64,000 bases of DNA, from the NCBI RefSeq assembly GCF_014892515.1, contig NZ_JADBGR010000104.1:181507-245506 (forward strand). The letters run 5' to 3'. The notes below the pieces were generated by a model. The model worked only from the letters and a program-made list of their open reading frames with translations, was not told the DNA's origin and did no database searches. Each line of letters opens with the position of its first letter. Position 1 is the first letter of the stretch. Of the stretch, positions 43,477-51,762 are shown in pieces. The position numbers and the translations under genes were made by a program. The stretch is from Myceligenerans pegani (lineage in GTDB: Bacteria; Actinomycetota; Actinomycetes; Actinomycetales; Cellulomonadaceae).

Positions 43477-45008
43477 GCGCTCTCACCCTCGGCCCGCGCG
43501 ACCTTCTCCGCGTCCGCCGCGAGGGCGGCCTGCTTGGCGGTCTCGCCCTCGACCTCGTCGACGTCGGTGTAGTCGACGTCCTCGACGAACTTCGTCGTGC
43601 CGCGCTCCTGGCCGCCGACGAGGTAGTCCTGGTACTCGTCGAGGCCCGCGCCGTCGCCCTCCACCAGGTACTGCGCCTGCTGCGCCCAGGTCTTGACCGA
43701 CGGGGCGAACTTGATGCCGCTCTTGGCGATCGACTCGCGCAGCTCCGCCTCGGAGGTCGCCGCCACCTGGGCGTACGAGGTGATCCCGGCAGCCTTGAGG
43801 GCCTTCTCGATCTTCGGGCCGATGCCCTCGATCACCTTGAGGTCCTCGTCCGCCGGCTGCTCCGGCTCGGGAGCGACGGCGGCCGCGGCCTCGGCGTCGT
43901 CGGCCACCGCCTCGGCGTCGACGTCCTCGCCGGTCGCCTCGGCGGCCTTCGCCGCGTCGGCCGCGAGGGCGGCCTGCTTGGCGGTCTCGCCCTCGACCTC
44001 GTCGACGTCGGTGTAGTCGACGTCCTCGACGAAGTCGGCGCTGCGCCGCTCGCGCCCGGCGATCAGGTAGTCCTGGTACTCCTCCAGGCCCTCCTCGTCG
44101 CCCTCGACCAGGTACTGCGCCTGGGCGGCGAAGGACGTCGCGGCCGGCGCGAACTTGATGCCGGAGTCCGCGAGGGCCTTGCGGATGTCGTCCTCGGACG
44201 CCTCGGCGACCCGGGCGTACGAGCCGTAGCCCGCGTCCCGCAGCGCCGACGCGATCTTCGGGCCGATGCCCTCGATGCGGGTGAGGTCGTCGTCGGACCC
44301 GGCCTCGTCGTCGAGGGCCGTGCCGGAGCCGTCCTCGGTGTCGGGCGCCGTCTCACCCGCGGGCGTCCCGTCGACGGCGGCCTCGCGCGTGGCGGCCTCC
44401 GCCTCCGCGACGACCTGGGCCTCTGCGCCCGCGTAGACCGCGAGGTTCTCGTCCTCGATGTCGGAGGGTTCCGTGGTCTTCTCGCCGGCGGTCCCGGCGC
44501 CGGCGGTGCTCGCGGCGGGCGAGGTCTCCGTGGTGGCACCGGCGTCCTGGCTGGTCGTCCCGTCAGCGGCGTCCGCCGTGCCGCCCGTGCCGCCCGCGTC
44601 GTCGGTCTTCACGTCACCGGAGGGGACGGCGAGGGCGGTGGCGGCGTGCGCCGGGGCACCGGCGGCCACGTCGGTGTCGGCGGGCTCAGTGGTGTCGGAC
44701 TTGGTGGTGTCGGACTTGGTGGAGCCGGGCGTCTCGCCGCCGGTGTCCGCGTCGGCCCCGGGGGAGTCGGCATTCGCGGTGGCCCCGGCCCTCGCGGTGG
44801 CGGTCCTCGCGGCGCCGGCCTTCGCGGAGCTGGTCCTCGTCGTGGTGCTCGCCGGCGTCGACTTCTTCTCGACCGTCTCGGCGGTGTGCCTACCGGTGGC
44901 CCGGCCCCGGCGGGCCCACAGAATCCAGCCGACCCACAGGCCGATCAGGAAGAAGATGATCGCGGTGATGATGATGAATAGGAGCGACTGGGTGATGAAC
45001 CAACCCAC
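43473..45008 (-). CDS. Membrane-anchored protein with two helix-hairpin-helix repeats
   Basis: A 511-residue protein. Residues 5-32 form one membrane helix. Residues 40-240 are Ala/Thr/Asp-rich and probably disordered. Two copies of a 110-residue unit follow (about 241-351 and 389-500), each with 'IEGIGPKI..AL..AG', 'GIKFAP', 'QAQYLVEGD' and an identical tail 'FVEDVDYTDVDEVEGETAKQ'. 'EGIGPKI' is a helix-hairpin-helix of the kind also found in L21-like/DUF4332 domains, which often bind nucleic acid. It is the first gene of the operon with the OmpA protein. The function is unknown. Confidence 0.8.
   Translation of the reverse strand: MGWFITQSLLFIIITAIIFFLIGLWVGWILWARRGRATGRHTAETVEKKSTPASTTTRTSSAKAGAARTATARAGATANADSPGADADTGGETPGSTKSDTTKSDTTEPADTDVAAGAPAHAATALAVPSGDVKTDDAGGTGGTADAADGTTSQDAGATTETSPAASTAGAGTAGEKTTEPSDIEDENLAVYAGAEAQVVAEAEAATREAAVDGTPAGETAPDTEDGSGTALDDEAGSDDDLTRIEGIGPKIASALRDAGYGSYARVAEASEDDIRKALADSGIKFAPAATSFAAQAQYLVEGDEEGLEEYQDYLIAGRERRSADFVEDVDYTDVDEVEGETAKQAALAADAAKAAEATGEDVDAEAVADDAEAAAAVAPEPEQPADEDLKVIEGIGPKIEKALKAAGITSYAQVAATSEAELRESIAKSGIKFAPSVKTWAQQAQYLVEGDGAGLDEYQDYLVGGQERGTTKFVEDVDYTDVDEVEGETAKQAALAADAEKVARAEGESA
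43516..43589. repeat. 74-bp perfect direct repeat, copy 1
   Basis: This segment is identical to 43960-44033. It encodes the shared tail of the two 110-residue units in the helix-hairpin-helix protein. Perfect identity in synonymous positions, against a more diverged remainder of the units, suggests recent duplication or gene conversion. Confidence 0.9.
43960..44033. repeat. 74-bp perfect direct repeat, copy 2
   Basis: Identical to 43516-43589, lying 444 bases apart within the same gene and in the same frame. Confidence 0.9.
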
Positions 45009-45210
45009 GCTGAACCTCCTGGGTGTACGGACGACCGCCGGTCGGGCGGCGGCATCGGCGAGAACGTGTCCGATCTGCGGGGGTCTGGGGCTCCACCCGT
45101 CGAACGGGCAGACTCAACCACAGTTGGCGAAGTCTGGCACTTCGGGCGACATAACAATTTCGAATATGCCTCAGATGGACGCAGCGACCGGCCGCTGGCC
45201 GGAATATCGG

Positions 45211-45260
45211 TCGCGTACCCCGGCGTGCGCGGTCGCGTACCCCGGCGTGCGCGGTCGCGT
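45211..45260. repeat. 22-bp tandem repeat before the HIT gene
   Basis: Two exact 22-base units (45211-45232 and 45233-45254) and the first 6 bases of a third lie in the 298-base divergent gap between the helix-hairpin-helix gene and the HIT gene. A short A/T-rich patch at 45150-45170 could hold a promoter. I see no other gene in the gap. Confidence 0.8.
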
Positions 45261-45306
45261 CCGCCGGAGCCGGGCGTCACGGGTCCGTGCCCGGTAACCT
45301 GCGGCC

Positions 45307-45684
45307 ATGGTGAGGACGACGGAGACGAGCACGGAGAAGGCCGCGGAGAGGAGTGCGGACTGCCTCTTCTGCAAGATCGTCGCGGGCGAGATCTCGGCCG
45401 ACATGGTCGCGGAGTCGGAGTCGGCGGTGGCGTTCAAGGACATCAACCCGAAGGCGCCCGTCCACGTGCTGGTGGTGCCGCGCAAGCACCACGCGGACGT
45501 GAGCGCGCTGGCGGGTGCGAGTCCCGAGGCGCTGGCCGACGTCGTCGCGCTGGCCGATCAGGTCGCCTCCGATCTCGCGGACGGTCAGTACCGGCTCATC
45601 TGCAACGTCGGCCCGAAGGCCGGCCAGACCGTGTTCCACGCCCACGCCCACGTCCTGGCGGGTACCCAGCTGACCGGCTTCTGA
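45307..45684 (+). CDS. HIT-family nucleotide-binding protein
   Basis: A 125-residue HinT-like protein. It starts with a polar stretch, then 'CLFCKIVAGEISADMV' (the HINT zinc-type opening), 'AFKDINPKAPVHVLVVPRKH' and the histidine triad 'FHAHAHVLAG', where HxHxH is complete. HINT proteins hydrolyse nucleoside phosphoramidates such as AMP-lysine. It lies before phoH-ybeY-era, its usual neighbourhood in Actinobacteria. Confidence 0.93.
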   Translation: MVRTTETSTEKAAERSADCLFCKIVAGEISADMVAESESAVAFKDINPKAPVHVLVVPRKHHADVSALAGASPEALADVVALADQVASDLADGQYRLICNVGPKAGQTVFHAHAHVLAGTQLTGF

Positions 45685-45905
45685 TCCGGCGCGGCCCCGA
45701 GGGGGCCATGCGACCCGGCAGGGGCCATGCGGGCCGCTGGGCCACCAGGCCGGCCGGGGGAGCGGCACGCGAGAGGCACGGCGCAGACCGCCGGGCCGGC
45801 GGGCGCCGACCCGGAAATCGGGCGACACAGAAGGGGCAGGGGTCGATAGGATGAACGTGTCACCTTTTCCCGGAGCCCGAGGAGCGCATCGGCATCAGCC
45901 GGCCC

Positions 45906-46979
45906 ATGACAACTTCCGCATCGCACGCAACCGCCCAGCAGACCGATCGCAGGCCGCAGCGCGGCACCGAGCATCGCGTCGTCGTCCCGGCCCACATCCC
46001 CATGGTCGCTCTGCTCGGTAGTCAGGATGCCGTGCTCCGCGCGATCGAGGACGGGTTCGGCCAGGTCGACGTCCACGCCCGCGGCAACGAGATCGCCGTG
46101 TCCGGCCCTCCGGGCGACGTCGAGCTCGTCTCGCGGCTCCTGGACGAGCTCATCCAGGTGGTCGAGGCCGGTACCCAGCTCACCCCCGAGGTGGTCACCC
46201 GCTCCATCAGGATGCTCACGTCGGCGTCCGCCCAGCGCCCTGTCGATGTGCTGACCTTCGACATCCTGTCCAACCGCGGTCGCACCATCCGGCCCAAGAC
46301 CCCGGGCCAGAAGCACTACGTCGAGGCGATCGACGCCAACACGATCACGTTCGGGCTCGGCCCCGCCGGCACGGGCAAGACCTACCTCGCGATGGCCAAG
46401 GCGGTGCAGGCGCTCCAGGCCAAGCAGGTCAACCGGATCATCCTCACCCGGCCCGCCGTCGAGGCGGGGGAGCGGCTCGGCTACCTGCCCGGCTCGCTCA
46501 CGGAGAAGATCGACCCGTACCTGCGCCCGCTGTACGACGCGCTGCACGACATGATCGACCCGGAGCAGGTCCCGAAGCTCGTCGAGAGCGGCACGATCGA
46601 GGTCGCCCCCCTGGCCTTCATGCGGGGGCGCTCGCTGAACGACGCCTTCATCATCCTCGACGAGGCGCAGAACACCTCCACCGAGCAGATGAAGATGTTC
46701 CTCACGCGACTCGGCTTCAGCTCCAAGATGGTCATCACCGGCGACGCGACGCAGGTCGACCTGCCCGGCAACCAGACCTCCGGCCTGCGTGTCGTGGAGG
46801 ACATCCTGGCCGGCGTGGACGACGTCGAGTTCTGCCGCCTGGGCTCGGCCGACGTCGTGCGCCACCGGCTCGTGAGCGACATCATCGACGCGTACGCGCG
46901 GTGGGACGTCGTCACGAACGGGCAGCGGCCCGGCCGCCAGCCGCAGGACCACCGGCCGCCGCAGCGGCGCCGGCGCTAG
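45906..46979 (+). CDS. phoH: PhoH-family ATPase
   Basis: A 357-residue ATPase. The N-terminal 110 residues form a KH-like region, followed by 'TPGQKHYVEAI', Walker A 'GPAGTGKTYLA', Walker B 'AFIILDEAQN' and 'VITGDATQVDLP'. This is PhoH/YbeZ, an RNA helicase-like partner of YbeY in rRNA maturation. The C-terminus is a Pro/Gln/Arg-rich tail. ybeY begins 9 bases later, so the two are cotranscribed. Confidence 0.95.
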   Translation: MTTSASHATAQQTDRRPQRGTEHRVVVPAHIPMVALLGSQDAVLRAIEDGFGQVDVHARGNEIAVSGPPGDVELVSRLLDELIQVVEAGTQLTPEVVTRSIRMLTSASAQRPVDVLTFDILSNRGRTIRPKTPGQKHYVEAIDANTITFGLGPAGTGKTYLAMAKAVQALQAKQVNRIILTRPAVEAGERLGYLPGSLTEKIDPYLRPLYDALHDMIDPEQVPKLVESGTIEVAPLAFMRGRSLNDAFIILDEAQNTSTEQMKMFLTRLGFSSKMVITGDATQVDLPGNQTSGLRVVEDILAGVDDVEFCRLGSADVVRHRLVSDIIDAYARWDVVTNGQRPGRQPQDHRPPQRRRR

Positions 46980-46988
46980 GGAGCACGG

Positions 46989-47441
46989 GTGAGCATCGAG
47001 GTCAACAACGAGTCGGGGCACGAGGTCGACGAGGCGGAGTTCGCCGCCCTGGGCAGGTACGTGCTCGACGCCCTGCACGTGCACCCCCAGTCGGAGCTGT
47101 CCGTCCTGTTCGTGGACAGCACCACGATGGCCGACCTGCATGTGCAGTGGATGGACGAGCCCGGCCCCACCGACGTGCTGTCGTTCCCGATGGACGAGCT
47201 GCGCCCCGGCAGGGAGGGCGAGGACCTCGCCCCGGGCACGCTCGGCGACATCGTGCTGTGTCCCGAGGTCGCCGCCAAGCAGGCGCGGACGGCGGGGCAC
47301 TCCACAGCCGAGGAACTTCTCCTGCTGACCGTGCACGGCATCCTGCACCTCCTCGGCTACGACCACGCCGAGCCCGAGGAGGAGAAGGAGATGTTCGCGC
47401 TGCAGCGCCGGCTTCTCCTGACCTTCCTCGCGAACCGCTGA
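46989..47441 (+). CDS. ybeY: Endoribonuclease YbeY
   Basis: A 150-residue metal-dependent RNase with the complete zinc motif '[13 protein letters not shown]' (HxxxHxxxxxH) and the preceding '[15 protein letters not shown]'. It trims 16S rRNA ends and acts in ribosome quality control together with PhoH and Era, both nearby. Start GTG 46989. It is of normal length. Confidence 0.97.
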   Translation: MSIEVNNESGHEVDEAEFAALGRYVLDALHVHPQSELSVLFVDSTTMADLHVQWMDEPGPTDVLSFPMDELRPGREGEDLAPGTLGDIVLCPEVAAKQARTAGHSTAEELLLLTVHGILHLLGYDHAEPEEEKEMFALQRRLLLTFLANR

Positions 47442-47451
47442 GGACGACCCC

Positions 47452-48882
47452 GTGACCGCAGGTCTCCTTGCCTTTGCCGCCCTCGTGGGCTTCGTCCTGG
47501 CCGGTGTCCTCTCGGCCGGTGAGGCCGCGCTGCTGCGCGTCACCCGGTCCGGACTCGCGGAGTGTCTCGCCGACGCGGAGCACGGGCCCGAGCCCGACCC
47601 CCGCCGCGCGGCGCGTGCGCGTTCCGCCCAGGCCCTCGTCGTGGAGCCGACGGCGACCGTGGCGTCGTTCGCCCTGGTGCGCGTCACCGCGGAGGTGGTG
47701 GCGATCGCCGCCGCGACGCTGCTGGTCCAGCAGGCGATCCCGGACCCGCCGTCCGGGGACCCCGTCCCGGAGCTGCTCGTCATGCTCGTCGCCCTGGCCA
47801 CGGGTCTCGGCGTCGGCGTGCTGTTCGTGCGCATCTCGCCGCGCGCCCTCGGCTTCCGGCGGCCGGTCCAGGTGCTGCTCGCCCTCGCGCCGACCCTGAC
47901 CGTCGTCTCCCGCGGCGTGGCGCGCCTCACCCGGCTGTCCGTTCCGCGGGTGCCGCCGTCCCCCGAGGAGGACCGGCGGGACATGGCGTACCGCGTGGGC
48001 GAGTCCGAGGACCTGGAGGAGGAGGACCGGGAGCTGCTGCGCTCCGCGATCGAGCTGGCCGACACGATCGTGCGCGAGGTGATGGTGCCGCGCACCGACA
48101 TGATCACCGTCGCCGCCGACACCCCGCTGACCAAGGTGCTGCGCCTGTTCCTCCGCTCCGGCTTCTCCCGCGTGCCGGTCGTCGGGAAGTCCGTGGACGA
48201 CGTCGTCGGCGTCGCCTACCTCAAGGACGTGGCCGCCGCCGTGCACTGGCCGGTCGACGGCGGGGCGGGGCCCGCGGGCGCGCGGCCCGCCGCGGACGTC
48301 GCGCGCGAGGCCGTGTTCGTGCCGGAGTCCAAGCCCGTCGACGAACTGCTCCGGGAGATGCAGTCGTCGGCGTCGCACATCGCCCTCGTCGTGGACGAGT
48401 ACGGCGGCATCGCCGGCCTCGTCACGATCGAGGACCTGCTCGAGGAGCTCGTCGGCGAGCTGACCGACGAGCACGACACCGTCCCCGTCCAGGAGGCGGA
48501 GGAACTGTCCGACGGCGAGTTCCGGGTCCCGGCCCGGATGCCGGTGGACGAGCTCGGCGAACTCTTCGACCTGCGCCTGGACGACGACGACGTCGACACC
48601 GCGGGCGGCCTGCTCGCCAAGGCGCTCGGCAAGGTGCCGCTCGCGGGCTCGGCGGCCGAGGTGTCGGGCCTCCACCTGACGGCGGAGCGGGTCGAGGGCC
48701 GGCGCAAGCAGCTCGCGACGCTCGTGGTGCGCCGGGTGAGTCCCGCGGACGGCGACAATGGAGGCGAGCCCGCGCCGTCCGGCGTCGTCGGCCCGCCCCC
48801 GGACGCCGGGAAGCCGGCGGACGCCACGCGACCGCCGAAGCCCGGGCGCCCGCCGAAGCACGAGAAGGAAGCACACGCGTGA
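47452..48882 (+). CDS. CNNM / CorC-type membrane transporter
   Basis: A 476-residue protein. About four membrane segments (1-165, a CNNM/DUF21 domain) precede a paired CBS domain ('REVMVPRTDMITVAADTPLT', 'HIALVVDEYGGIAGLVTIED') and a CorC/HlyC C-terminal domain, followed by a Pro-rich tail. It is annotated widely as a hemolysin-like protein, but is more likely a Mg2+ or Co2+ efflux transporter. It starts at GTG 47452, 10 bases after ybeY, and its stop overlaps the era start. Confidence 0.92.
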   Translation: MTAGLLAFAALVGFVLAGVLSAGEAALLRVTRSGLAECLADAEHGPEPDPRRAARARSAQALVVEPTATVASFALVRVTAEVVAIAAATLLVQQAIPDPPSGDPVPELLVMLVALATGLGVGVLFVRISPRALGFRRPVQVLLALAPTLTVVSRGVARLTRLSVPRVPPSPEEDRRDMAYRVGESEDLEEEDRELLRSAIELADTIVREVMVPRTDMITVAADTPLTKVLRLFLRSGFSRVPVVGKSVDDVVGVAYLKDVAAAVHWPVDGGAGPAGARPAADVAREAVFVPESKPVDELLREMQSSASHIALVVDEYGGIAGLVTIEDLLEELVGELTDEHDTVPVQEAEELSDGEFRVPARMPVDELGELFDLRLDDDDVDTAGGLLAKALGKVPLAGSAAEVSGLHLTAERVEGRRKQLATLVVRRVSPADGDNGGEPAPSGVVGPPPDAGKPADATRPPKPGRPPKHEKEAHA

Positions 48883-49832
48883 ACGACGACAACCCGGTCC
48901 ACCGGTCCGGCTTCGCCTGCCTGGTCGGCCGGCCCAACGTGGGCAAGTCCACGCTGACGAACGCCCTGGTGGGGGAGAAGGTCGCGATCATGTCCGCGCG
49001 GCCGCAGACCACGCGGCACACCATCCGGGGCATCGTGCACCGGCCCGACGCGCAGCTCGTCCTCGTGGACACGCCTGGCCTGCACCGGCCCCGCACCCTG
49101 CTCGGCGAGCGGCTGAACGACCTCGTGCGGGACACGCTGAGCGAGGTGGACGTCATCGCGTTCTGCCTGCCCGCCGACCAGAAGGTCGGGCCGGGCGACC
49201 GGTACATCGCGCAGCAGCTCGCGGAGCTGATGCGGGGCCGCAGAGCGGTGCCGGTCGTGGCCGTCGTGACCAAGGCCGACCTGGTGGAGCGCTCGGCGAT
49301 GGTGGAGCACCTGCTCGCCGTGCAGGAGCTGGCGAGGTCCGTGGACCGGGAATGGGCCGACATCGTTCCGGTGTCGGCGAAGGACGGGTACCAGGTCGGC
49401 GAGCTGTCCGACGTCCTGGTCGGGCACCTGCCCGAGGGTCCCGAGCTCTACCCCGGCGGCGAGCTCACCGACGAGCCCGAGGCGGTCATGGTCGCCGAGC
49501 TCGTCCGCGAGGCGGCACTGGAGGGCGTGCGCGACGAGCTCCCGCACTCGCTGGCCGTGGTGGTCGAGGAGATCGTGGAACGGGAGGGCTCGGGCGACGA
49601 GGCGAAGGGCCGCCCGCCACTCCTGGACGTGCGTGTCAACCTGTTCGTGGAGCGCGACTCGCAGAAGGCGATCGTCATCGGCCGGGGCGGCTCGCGCCTG
49701 CGGTCCGTGGGCACGGAGGCGCGCCGGGGCATCGAGGCGCTGCTCGGTACCCGCGTGTACCTGGACCTCCACGTCAAGGTCGCCAAGGACTGGCAGCGCG
49801 ACCCGAAGCAGCTGCGGCGTCTGGGGTTCTGA
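48879..49832 (+). CDS. era: Ribosome-assembly GTPase Era
   Basis: A 317-residue GTPase. G1 is 'GRPNVGKST', the switch region 'RPQTTRHTIRGI', G3 'DTPGLH' and G4 'VTKADL'. The C-terminal KH domain has 'AIVIGRGGSRLRSVGTEAR'. It binds the 3' end of 16S rRNA during 30S maturation. GTG 48879 overlaps the previous stop (GTGA) and has AAGGAAG upstream. A short insertion before the KH loop ('GSGDEAKGRP') is variable in the family. Confidence 0.97.
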   Translation: MNDDNPVHRSGFACLVGRPNVGKSTLTNALVGEKVAIMSARPQTTRHTIRGIVHRPDAQLVLVDTPGLHRPRTLLGERLNDLVRDTLSEVDVIAFCLPADQKVGPGDRYIAQQLAELMRGRRAVPVVAVVTKADLVERSAMVEHLLAVQELARSVDREWADIVPVSAKDGYQVGELSDVLVGHLPEGPELYPGGELTDEPEAVMVAELVREAALEGVRDELPHSLAVVVEEIVEREGSGDEAKGRPPLLDVRVNLFVERDSQKAIVIGRGGSRLRSVGTEARRGIEALLGTRVYLDLHVKVAKDWQRDPKQLRRLGF

Positions 49833-49851
49833 CCCCGGGTAGCCTCGGAGG

Positions 49852-51561
49852 ATGCTCTTCCGGACAGCCGTGACCAGCGCCGCGATCCTGCTCGGGCTCG
49901 CGGCCGCGGGGGCACTCGCCGGGCCGGGGTGGAATCCTGACCCGGTCACGGACCACATCCGGCCGGCCGCCGAGGACACGGCGATCGGCGGGGACGACGG
50001 CGGCATCCGCGGTCTCCCCGGGCCCGGCCGGTTCGAGGTCCGGGAGACCGCCGTGACCATCGAGCTGGACGACGGCGCCTCCGTGGACGGGCTGCTGCGC
50101 GAGCCGGTCGTCGAGGACCCCGGGACCGGCGCGGCCTCGGAGAGCGGCACTGACGCTCCGCCGTCGGACGGTCCGGGAACGACGGCGGGCGCACCCGGCG
50201 TCGTGTTCGTGCACGGCGCCGGCACCGGCAAGGCGAGCGACGCCTTCACGGAGGCCGCGACCGCGCTGGCGAGCGCGGGCATCGTCACCCTCGTGCCCGA
50301 CAAGTACCTCGCCCACTACTCGACCCGCCATCGCGACTACGTCGAGATGGCCGGCGACTACCAGCACTCCGTGGAGTTCCTCCGGGGCGTGCCCGGCGTC
50401 GACCCGGAACGGGTCGGGATCTACGCGGAGTCGGAGGGCGGCTGGGTGGCGCCGGTCATGACGGCCGAGGACCCGGCCCTCGCGTTCCAGGTGTGGGTGT
50501 CGGCGCCCGTGGTGCCGCCGCGGCAGCAGGCGGCGTTCGCGATGGACAACTACCTGCGCAACACCGGCGTGCCACAGGGCGTGTTCCGGGCGATTCCGCG
50601 GGCGGTCGGCATGCGGCTGCCGGGCGGCGGGTTCGAGTACGCCGACTTCGACGTGCAGCCGTGGCTCGACCGGCAGACCGTCCCGATCCTCATGGCGTAC
50701 GGCGCGACGGACCCGTCGATGCCGATGGAGCAGGCCGTGCGGCAGGTCCTCGCCGAGACGGCCGCGGGGGCCGGGGACGCGCCGGTCACCGTGCGCTTCT
50801 ACGCCGGGGCGAACCACGGGATCAACGTGTCGGACGAGCCGCTCGGCGACGACATCGTGCCCCACGGCGACGACCTGCACCTGCACCCCGGCTTCGCGCG
50901 CGACGTGGCGGCCTGGGTGCACGGTCTGCCGGCGTCGGCCACGGCGAAGCCCCGGATCGCGGGCGCGCAGCCGCGGCAGCTGTACCTCGCGGCGCCCGTG
51001 CCCCAGCCGCACTGGTACGCGGACGGGGACGTCGTGCTGGGGATCGCGATCGGCTCCGCCGCGCTGCTCGTGGGCGGCGGCGCGACGCTGCTGACGACCC
51101 GGCTGCGCCGCACGCGGGTCGCCCGCCGTCTGGTCGCGGGTCTGCCGCGTGGCCGGGCAGGTGATCTGCCGACCACACGGCAGCCCCCCGACCAGCAGGC
51201 GCCCCGGCTGGCGGCCGGGATGGCGGCGCCGCTCGCCGTGATGGCCGGCGTGGCCGTGGCGACCGCCGCCGGACTGGTGGCCTATCTCCTGGCCGTGGCG
51301 CGGCTGGCGCTGGACTACGAGCAGAACGCGCTGGTGGTCCAGGGCGGCTGGGTCGGGGTCCGCGCGCTCGGCATCGTCGCGGTGGTCGCGGCGGCGGTCC
51401 TGCTCCTGCGCTGCCGGGCGGTGAGGTGGCGGGTCGTGTCCGACGACGGCGGCCGGGCGGGCACCCGGATCGTGACCGCGGCCTTCTGGGCCGTCGCGGC
51501 GGGCAGCGTCGCTCTCGGCCTGCTCCTGGCCCACTGGGGCGTCTACCAGCTCGGCATCTGA
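49852..51561 (+). CDS. Membrane-anchored alpha/beta hydrolase
   Basis: A 569-residue protein. A signal or anchor helix is followed by a hydrolase of the dienelactone/peptidase type (about 110-370). The oxyanion region is 'VVFVHGAGTGKA', the nucleophile elbow 'IYAESEGGWVAP' (G-x-S-x-G-like, Ser in ESEGG), the acid 'YGATDPSMP' and the histidine 'AGANHGINV'. The last 190 residues hold four membrane segments. The joining of a secreted hydrolase with a C-terminal membrane domain is uncommon. It begins 19 bases after era. The substrate is unknown. Confidence 0.8.
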   Translation: MLFRTAVTSAAILLGLAAAGALAGPGWNPDPVTDHIRPAAEDTAIGGDDGGIRGLPGPGRFEVRETAVTIELDDGASVDGLLREPVVEDPGTGAASESGTDAPPSDGPGTTAGAPGVVFVHGAGTGKASDAFTEAATALASAGIVTLVPDKYLAHYSTRHRDYVEMAGDYQHSVEFLRGVPGVDPERVGIYAESEGGWVAPVMTAEDPALAFQVWVSAPVVPPRQQAAFAMDNYLRNTGVPQGVFRAIPRAVGMRLPGGGFEYADFDVQPWLDRQTVPILMAYGATDPSMPMEQAVRQVLAETAAGAGDAPVTVRFYAGANHGINVSDEPLGDDIVPHGDDLHLHPGFARDVAAWVHGLPASATAKPRIAGAQPRQLYLAAPVPQPHWYADGDVVLGIAIGSAALLVGGGATLLTTRLRRTRVARRLVAGLPRGRAGDLPTTRQPPDQQAPRLAAGMAAPLAVMAGVAVATAAGLVAYLLAVARLALDYEQNALVVQGGWVGVRALGIVAVVAAAVLLLRCRAVRWRVVSDDGGRAGTRIVTAAFWAVAAGSVALGLLLAHWGVYQLGI

Positions 51562-51762
51562 ACGGCCGCCGCCGACGGCGGATGAACTGCCGCGCGCCGA
51601 CGGCGGAGCGGATGTGAGGGAGGTGCGGAGATCCCACGATGTGACGTGGCTCGCCGCGATTCGGAACGACACGGTCCCGCTTGACGGGGTAGAAACGGTG
51701 GCGGACACCCATGCCACCCGCCCCCGCCACCCCGGCCCGCGGCGTCACCTCAGGAGTTGTGA

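Noticed and set aside
45307-45684. Frameshift or truncation of the HIT protein because it is short
   Set aside because: At 125 residues the complete histidine triad and the N-terminal zinc-type motif are present, which is normal for the HinT type.
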